Shown here: piece by piece, positions 7,191 to 10,935 of the stretch
Numbering within the stretch: the stretch's first letter is position 1
Layout of the letters: every line of letters begins with the position of its first letter
DNA from: Euperipatoides rowelli
Lineage: Eukaryota; Onychophora; Udeonychophora; Euonychophora; Peripatopsidae
Reading direction: 5' to 3' (one strand)
Assembly: GCA_003024985.2 (NCBI GenBank)
Contig: PXIH01S0000454.1
Length of the DNA: 10,935 nt
Notes under the pieces: generated by a model
Database searches by the model: none
What the model was told of the DNA's origin: nothing
The model's input: only the letters and a program-made list of their open reading frames with translations
Program-made: the position numbers and the translations under genes

Positions 7191-9300
7191 ATGTAAAATG
7201 ACCTAACAATGGCCGGACATTTATGTAGTATATATTAGTGGAAATCTGCCTCTCTTTGTCTATAAGAAATAAAGGCTAGTTACTGAGTTACACAAGGTCG
7301 ATAGATCCTCCTAGGAATTATGCTGGGGGTGCAAACAACTACTTTATATTATACTGTATAACTGGCTCCTTTAATCTTTGGGCATTTAACCATGCAAATA
7401 TTTGATTTTAAAAAATGATTTTAGTTTTTATGTTTGAACTTTAAAGCCTTATTTTAAAAATTTTTTATTAGTCATCATGAAATTACCATAATTTTACATT
7501 TTAAAATCAGTGCTTAGTCATTCTTGTAAGAGATTGTCTAGTATATTTTTGAGAATTTTGAAAGTTGTTTAAACTATTGCGAAACTCTTCCAAAAAAAAA
7601 AAAAAAAAAATTTCCTATGTAATACCTATAAATATTTTTACTTTATAAAAATTTATGAGTGCCTGTGCCTTTATTAGTGTTTAATTATTGTATTTTTTTT
7701 TTAATTTATATAAAGTATTTGATATTGAAAAAAATATATACCGTGTCTATTTAAAAATGACCTCAGAAATTTGCGAGGCTGCCATTTTGTTAACCAAAAA
7801 AAATGAACTGACTGACTTTGTATTGTTGCTACCATGAAGTGAACTCGATAGGTAACCTTGTGAATATCCCCTTTTCTGTTGAACCAGTTTCTGATTTAGT
7901 TATAAACTTTGTTATACTGTATATATTCTAAACATATAGATATAGGTTTTCAGCTCAAATGATGACTATTAAAATATAATTTAAAATAGTTAAACCAACA
8001 AAATTAGTACTATAATGTACTTATGACAATTTAATTATTGTATAACGATGGGCCCCTGGGTTGGCAATAAGGAAAATGTGTTTATGTCTGGGTAAGGTTC
8101 TCCTTATATTTTGATGTAAAAAGGAAATTATTATTACTGGATTTATTGCAAAAACATTGGCTAATCAAATTGGACCAATAATACAAACTAATAATACATG
8201 AAATAATGAAATTTCAGTTCAAGATCTGCCCTCTTGCCTGTGAGGATATGAAGACATTTACATAACTTCCAAATTATAAGCTGATTAATAATCCAAACAA
8301 GTGAAAGTTTATATGTACAAAACAAAAATATTAAACATCATCTTGCCAGGTTTAAATCCTGAAACTTGCACCACCACTTATCCATCAGGGTTTTATACAA
8401 TACAAAAAGTTGATTGATAAAATTTAAAAATGAAGTTCGATGATTGATCAGAACTATTTACTTGAAAACAGGATAACTTTCAACGTTAATGATGTGAGAT
8501 ATTTACTTGATCTGGTTAGTCAAACACAGGATTAAAATCTATTGGGAATAAATAAAATTTTCTTAAGAGAAATATATACTTTTTTAGTTCTAAAGTAGAG
8601 AAATGGAAACATGAACTTTCAAACAAAACAATACGTCAAATCCTACTTGAAAGTGAATGAAGACGCCATTATGCAATCACTATGGTACTGTCAGATAGCA
8701 ATCTCTGAACGTGGGCTTCACAGGGTCGTAATAATTAGCCTCCTAGAGTTCAGTTCCCCTTAATTTTGAACCCCAGTCTATTCTATTGGATTTTCATAAA
8801 CTAAATATGTCTACAACTTCATAATAGTCATCATAGGTAAAAATAGCCTACTTTCATAAGCCATAAGGATTTGGGTTATTGAATTTAATCAGGAGTTAAA
8901 AATGTCTCTGGATTTAAGTATCTGCTACAAAGTTTATATCTGGAACAGTCTATTTATATCAGATTAACAGTTGAAGTCTGGATTGAAAGTTTGGTTTGAA
9001 TTTCTGCTGGATTATCTCTTTAATTGCATCAGTTTGTCTGCTTGGCTCTGTGTTAGATTAGTTTTATTAACATCTGCTTGCTCGGGATACATTGAGTTGG
9101 ATAATATTGGTGAAATTTATCAGAAACATTATGGTCATAGCTTGGGTTTAAAATTTCAGCTTTTCTTCGTTGTTAATATTCATTGCTAATAAATATAATT
9201 TCATTTATAGCAAATCATATTAAAAATTGTTAAGTTGCATTAGAAATGTGGAATTTCATCTTCAGCATTAGGCTAGGAGATGATGAAATTGGGTGTTCAG
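7191..9300. other. Gene-free stretch, no recognisable exon
   Basis: It holds an A19 run at 7592-7610 and an octamer-like ATGCAAAT at 7392-7399. Less AT-rich patches lie near 7770-7880, 8216-8250, 8340-8400 and 8670-8770. Short open frames within the 8200-8400 patches lack a convincing acceptor/donor pair. The 8670-8770 patch, with CpGs, may be a decayed mobile element. A 72-codon open frame at 8971-9189 resembles no family I know and has no splice context. A 9-bp inverted repeat, AATTTCATC/GATGAAATT, spans 9252-9290. Confidence 0.45.
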
Positions 9301-9380
9301 GAAATTTGTCACCAGAATGAATTTTCATGTACATGTATATTTTCGTAATTTATACACAATAGTTGCTAGGAGTGTCTCTT

Positions 9381-9418
9381 CCACGCCCACAAATCAGCTG
9401 ATTGGTTGCTATGGTAAT
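9381..9418 (+). promoter_or_regulatory. Promoter-like motif cluster: CACCC-like box, E-box, CCAAT, X-box
   Basis: Within 38 bases lie four motifs. CCACGCCCAC (9381-9390) is a GC/KLF-like box. AATCAGCTGATT (9392-9403) is a perfect 12-bp palindrome centred on the E-box CAGCTG. ATTGG (9401-9405) is an inverted CCAAT box. GTTGCTATGGTAAT (9405-9418) is X-box-like and one base from a full match. X-boxes (RFX factors) paired with CCAAT boxes (NF-Y) are a known metazoan promoter arrangement. No transcription start or first exon is recognisable nearby. A mobile-element origin is an alternative, since palindromic words of this type also occur in repeats. Confidence 0.35.
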
Positions 9419-9887
9419 CATCTTCCTTTTATGCAAAATTATTTACAACAGCAGCATCCGGTGATAATAAACTTTAACAATAACTTTTTATTAAATATTA
9501 AACATAATTTTCTCAGCTCCATCTTGTTGCCAAGCAAACATTTCTGAAAAAACGTAATATAAATGCTGAATAAAAGTTTCTTAAGACTTCTTATTAAAAT
9601 CTTTCTAGATTTTAATTTATTTCAATAAATAAGATTAAATTTCTAAACAGCTTTCAATAAAAGGACTTTAGGTGCTAGGGGAAGAGGATAATTTGGACAT
9701 AGATTGGCTGATTGGCAATACCTTTGTAAACAAACAAATAACTAAAATAAAATTATATTCGATTGCGAAATAAAAACATATGCATCAATCATTTCTCAAT
9801 TTAAATAATTTTCAAGGTAGATTAATTATTTTCCCCCATAAATATATGAAATAATAAATATTATAAGGAATGAAATAAGATTTCATT

Positions 9888-9915
9888 CTGTAGGCTTCTA
9901 TCTAGAAGACTACAG
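9888..9915. repeat. Near-perfect 28-bp palindrome
   Basis: Arms CTGTAGGCTTCTA (9888-9900) and TAGAAGACTACAG (9903-9915) pair at 12 of 13 positions across a 2-base centre. It lies 34 bp left of a second inverted repeat, so the pair may mark a decayed foldback element. Confidence 0.8.
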
Positions 9916-9949
9916 TACTTTAGTACTTTTCCTTGCTAGCTTGATGGCG

Positions 9950-10010
9950 TACCATAGGAATCTTTGAAGTTAGCAAACGGGTATCGCTAGTGAATGAAAA
10001 TCCTATGGTA
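9950..10010. repeat. Inverted repeat, 10-bp arms, 41-base interior
   Basis: TACCATAGGA (9950-9959) pairs exactly with TCCTATGGTA (10001-10010). The interior contains a smaller possible stem, TAGC...GCTA, around AAACGGGTATC. The size would suit a small hairpin RNA, but the duplex outside the 10-bp arm is imperfect, so a precursor microRNA is not supported. A short terminal-inverted-repeat relic is equally possible. Confidence 0.6.
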
Positions 10011-10300
10011 AATCTTTTTTCATGTTTAAATAATATGATACAAATAATAAAATAACATCCGGCAATATTTACCAAATTATACAGTATAAGAAAAGGCAGG
10101 CGAAGTGATAGAGAATTAAAACTCTGTCGCCAAATTGATGCTAATATTTTCTTTTACTAATGCTCATATGCTTAAAAGTTATAAAATTGTATTTTTAAAT
10201 GCTGAATAAGTTAACTATGCAACCTGAATAGACTATCTAGCTACCTTGCAAACATTACCTTCACACACAACTGTTCTATTCACTGATTTATTCTAGAAGT

Positions 10301-10375
10301 CATTGTTTCTCAAACTAAGGGTTGTACTACCTGCGGGTCACGGCAGTGATTGAAGGGGATTGGGATCTTCAGAAA
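10301..10375 (+). mobile_element. hAT-like DNA transposon terminal fragment (non-autonomous)
   Basis: It begins CATTGTTTCTCAAACT, close to the CAGTGTTTCTCAAACT type of terminal inverted repeat found on many animal hAT elements. It continues with GGGTTG...GCGGGTCACGG and GGGGATTGGGATCTTCAG, which resemble the GGGTCGCG-rich subterminal repeats of those elements. An A-rich run follows. No matching inverted end (AGTTTGAGAAAC) was found downstream, so the 8-bp target duplication cannot be confirmed. The element is truncated, decayed, or continues past the window. No transposase frame is visible. Confidence 0.6.
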
Positions 10376-10719
10376 AAAAAATATTTTATAATTATTCCTT
10401 TTGAAGCTTAAACGCATTATTATAAAATTGAATCAAGTTAGATTTTTTTCTATTTCTTAATATAAAAATATCTTAAAATTCATCCAATTATGTTTTTTTG
10501 CCATGAGGTAATAATTAGCTGATCATTATTTAACATTTTAGCTTTTTGATTAGACTCACTGACACTTAATCATTTTCAATTTTATGCATGCTATACTAAG
10601 GTATTGCCGTTGTTTTTTTCTTAAATCGGATGGCGAATTGCACCTATAATTTATTATATATAAAAAAACCCAATCTTAAGCTTCTCATTCAGGGGATGAG
10701 CTACATACTTATTAATGAA
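10376..10719. other. Gene-free AT-rich stretch
   Basis: No exon is seen. It may be internal sequence of the hAT-like element that begins at 10301, but no second end was found. Confidence 0.4.
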
Positions 10720-10818
10720 TTTAAAGTGGTTTATCAATGCCTATTTCAACTTCATTGATTTATGTGTGTTTTTGTATAAAAATACTTGTTTAATTAATCA
10801 ATTTGTTATATTTGGTCC
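10720..10818 (+). repeat. Dispersed repeat, copy B
   Basis: This is the partner of 3848-3941 in the same orientation, about 6.9 kb away. Identity is high by eye, with one short insertion (GATTT-like) after AACTTCATT. The flanks are unrelated to those of copy A, which sets its bounds to within a few bases. Confidence 0.85.
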
Positions 10819-10935
10819 ATAAATACACGTGATCTAAGAACAAAGGAATTATAGGCCGAATATTTAAATAAATAGTTAAACATTTAATAATTAGCTCAAT
10901 TCAAAAATAATTTAGTATCTAATCTATAGAATTAC

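Larger units (their letters stand above)
9419..10300. other. Gene-free stretch with hairpins and twin CCAAT boxes
   Basis: Two inverted CCAAT words (ATTGG at 9703-9707 and 9711-9715) lie close together, followed by a forkhead-like GTAAACAAAC. Two inverted repeats at 9888-10010 are annotated separately. An open frame spanning the motif cluster and running to 9547 has no family resemblance and no splice context. Confidence 0.45.

Noticed and set aside
7592-7610. A19 run as the tail of a retrocopy
   Set aside because: No coding or SINE-like sequence precedes it and no flanking target duplication was found; simple poly-A is enough.
8216-8410. Possible short plus-strand exons (readings such as CPLACEDMKTF and NPETCTTTYPSGF)
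   Set aside because: Very short, no convincing acceptor/donor pair in a consistent phase, and no recognised domain.
8971-9547. Plus-strand open frames of 72 and 84 codons
   Set aside because: No similarity to families I know, no Kozak or splice context, and the second overlaps the motif cluster; probably chance.
9950-10010. microRNA precursor
   Set aside because: Exact pairing is limited to 10 bp with a large, poorly paired interior.

Overview
The window is AT-rich (roughly three quarters A+T by eye) and intron-dominated DNA from an animal, most likely an invertebrate. Evidence for an animal: two short, recognisable coding exons bounded by consensus GT/AG splice sites, one for the nucleotide-excision-repair/proteasome-shuttle protein RAD23 and one for an extracellular von Willebrand factor type C (VWC) module. 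Degenerate repeats of eukaryotic type surround them: a tRNA-derived SINE head, a hAT-like transposon end, diverged tandem repeats and a pair of dispersed repeat copies. I cannot name the species. There are no prokaryotic gene arrays, no rRNA and no CRISPR array.

Layout, left to right. 1-557 is an intron of the minus-strand RAD23 gene and holds an odd GC/CpG-rich patch at 339-419. 558-722 is a complete internal RAD23 exon of 55 codons, read right to left. 797-985 is rich in TATACAGTA-like palindromes. 1026-1100 is a tRNA-like SINE head on the minus strand. 1367-1396 is a perfect 30-bp palindrome. 2183-3640 carries three diverged tandem copies of a unit of about 510 bp. 3848-3941 is one copy of a dispersed repeat whose partner is at 10720-10818. 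4031-4206 is an 88-bp unit repeated twice. 4656-4671 holds two adjacent CRE-like sites. 5458-5640 is a complete phase 1-1 plus-strand exon encoding a ten-cysteine VWC module. From 5641 to the end I recognise no exon; this part holds microsatellites, hairpins, a promoter-like motif cluster at 9381-9418, a hAT-like terminal fragment at 10301-10375 and the second dispersed-repeat copy.

The two exons belong to unrelated genes on opposite strands. Both are internal exons: each needs upstream exons, and those would lie toward the other gene. None was recognised in the 4.7 kb between them, so the genes may be interleaved (one inside an intron of the other), or the missing exons are too short or diverged to see by eye.

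I found no convincing new biological system. The items most worth checking are the GC-rich patch at 339-419, the 510-bp tandem family, the over-represented TACWGTA palindrome, the motif cluster at 9381-9418 and the interleaved gene arrangement.
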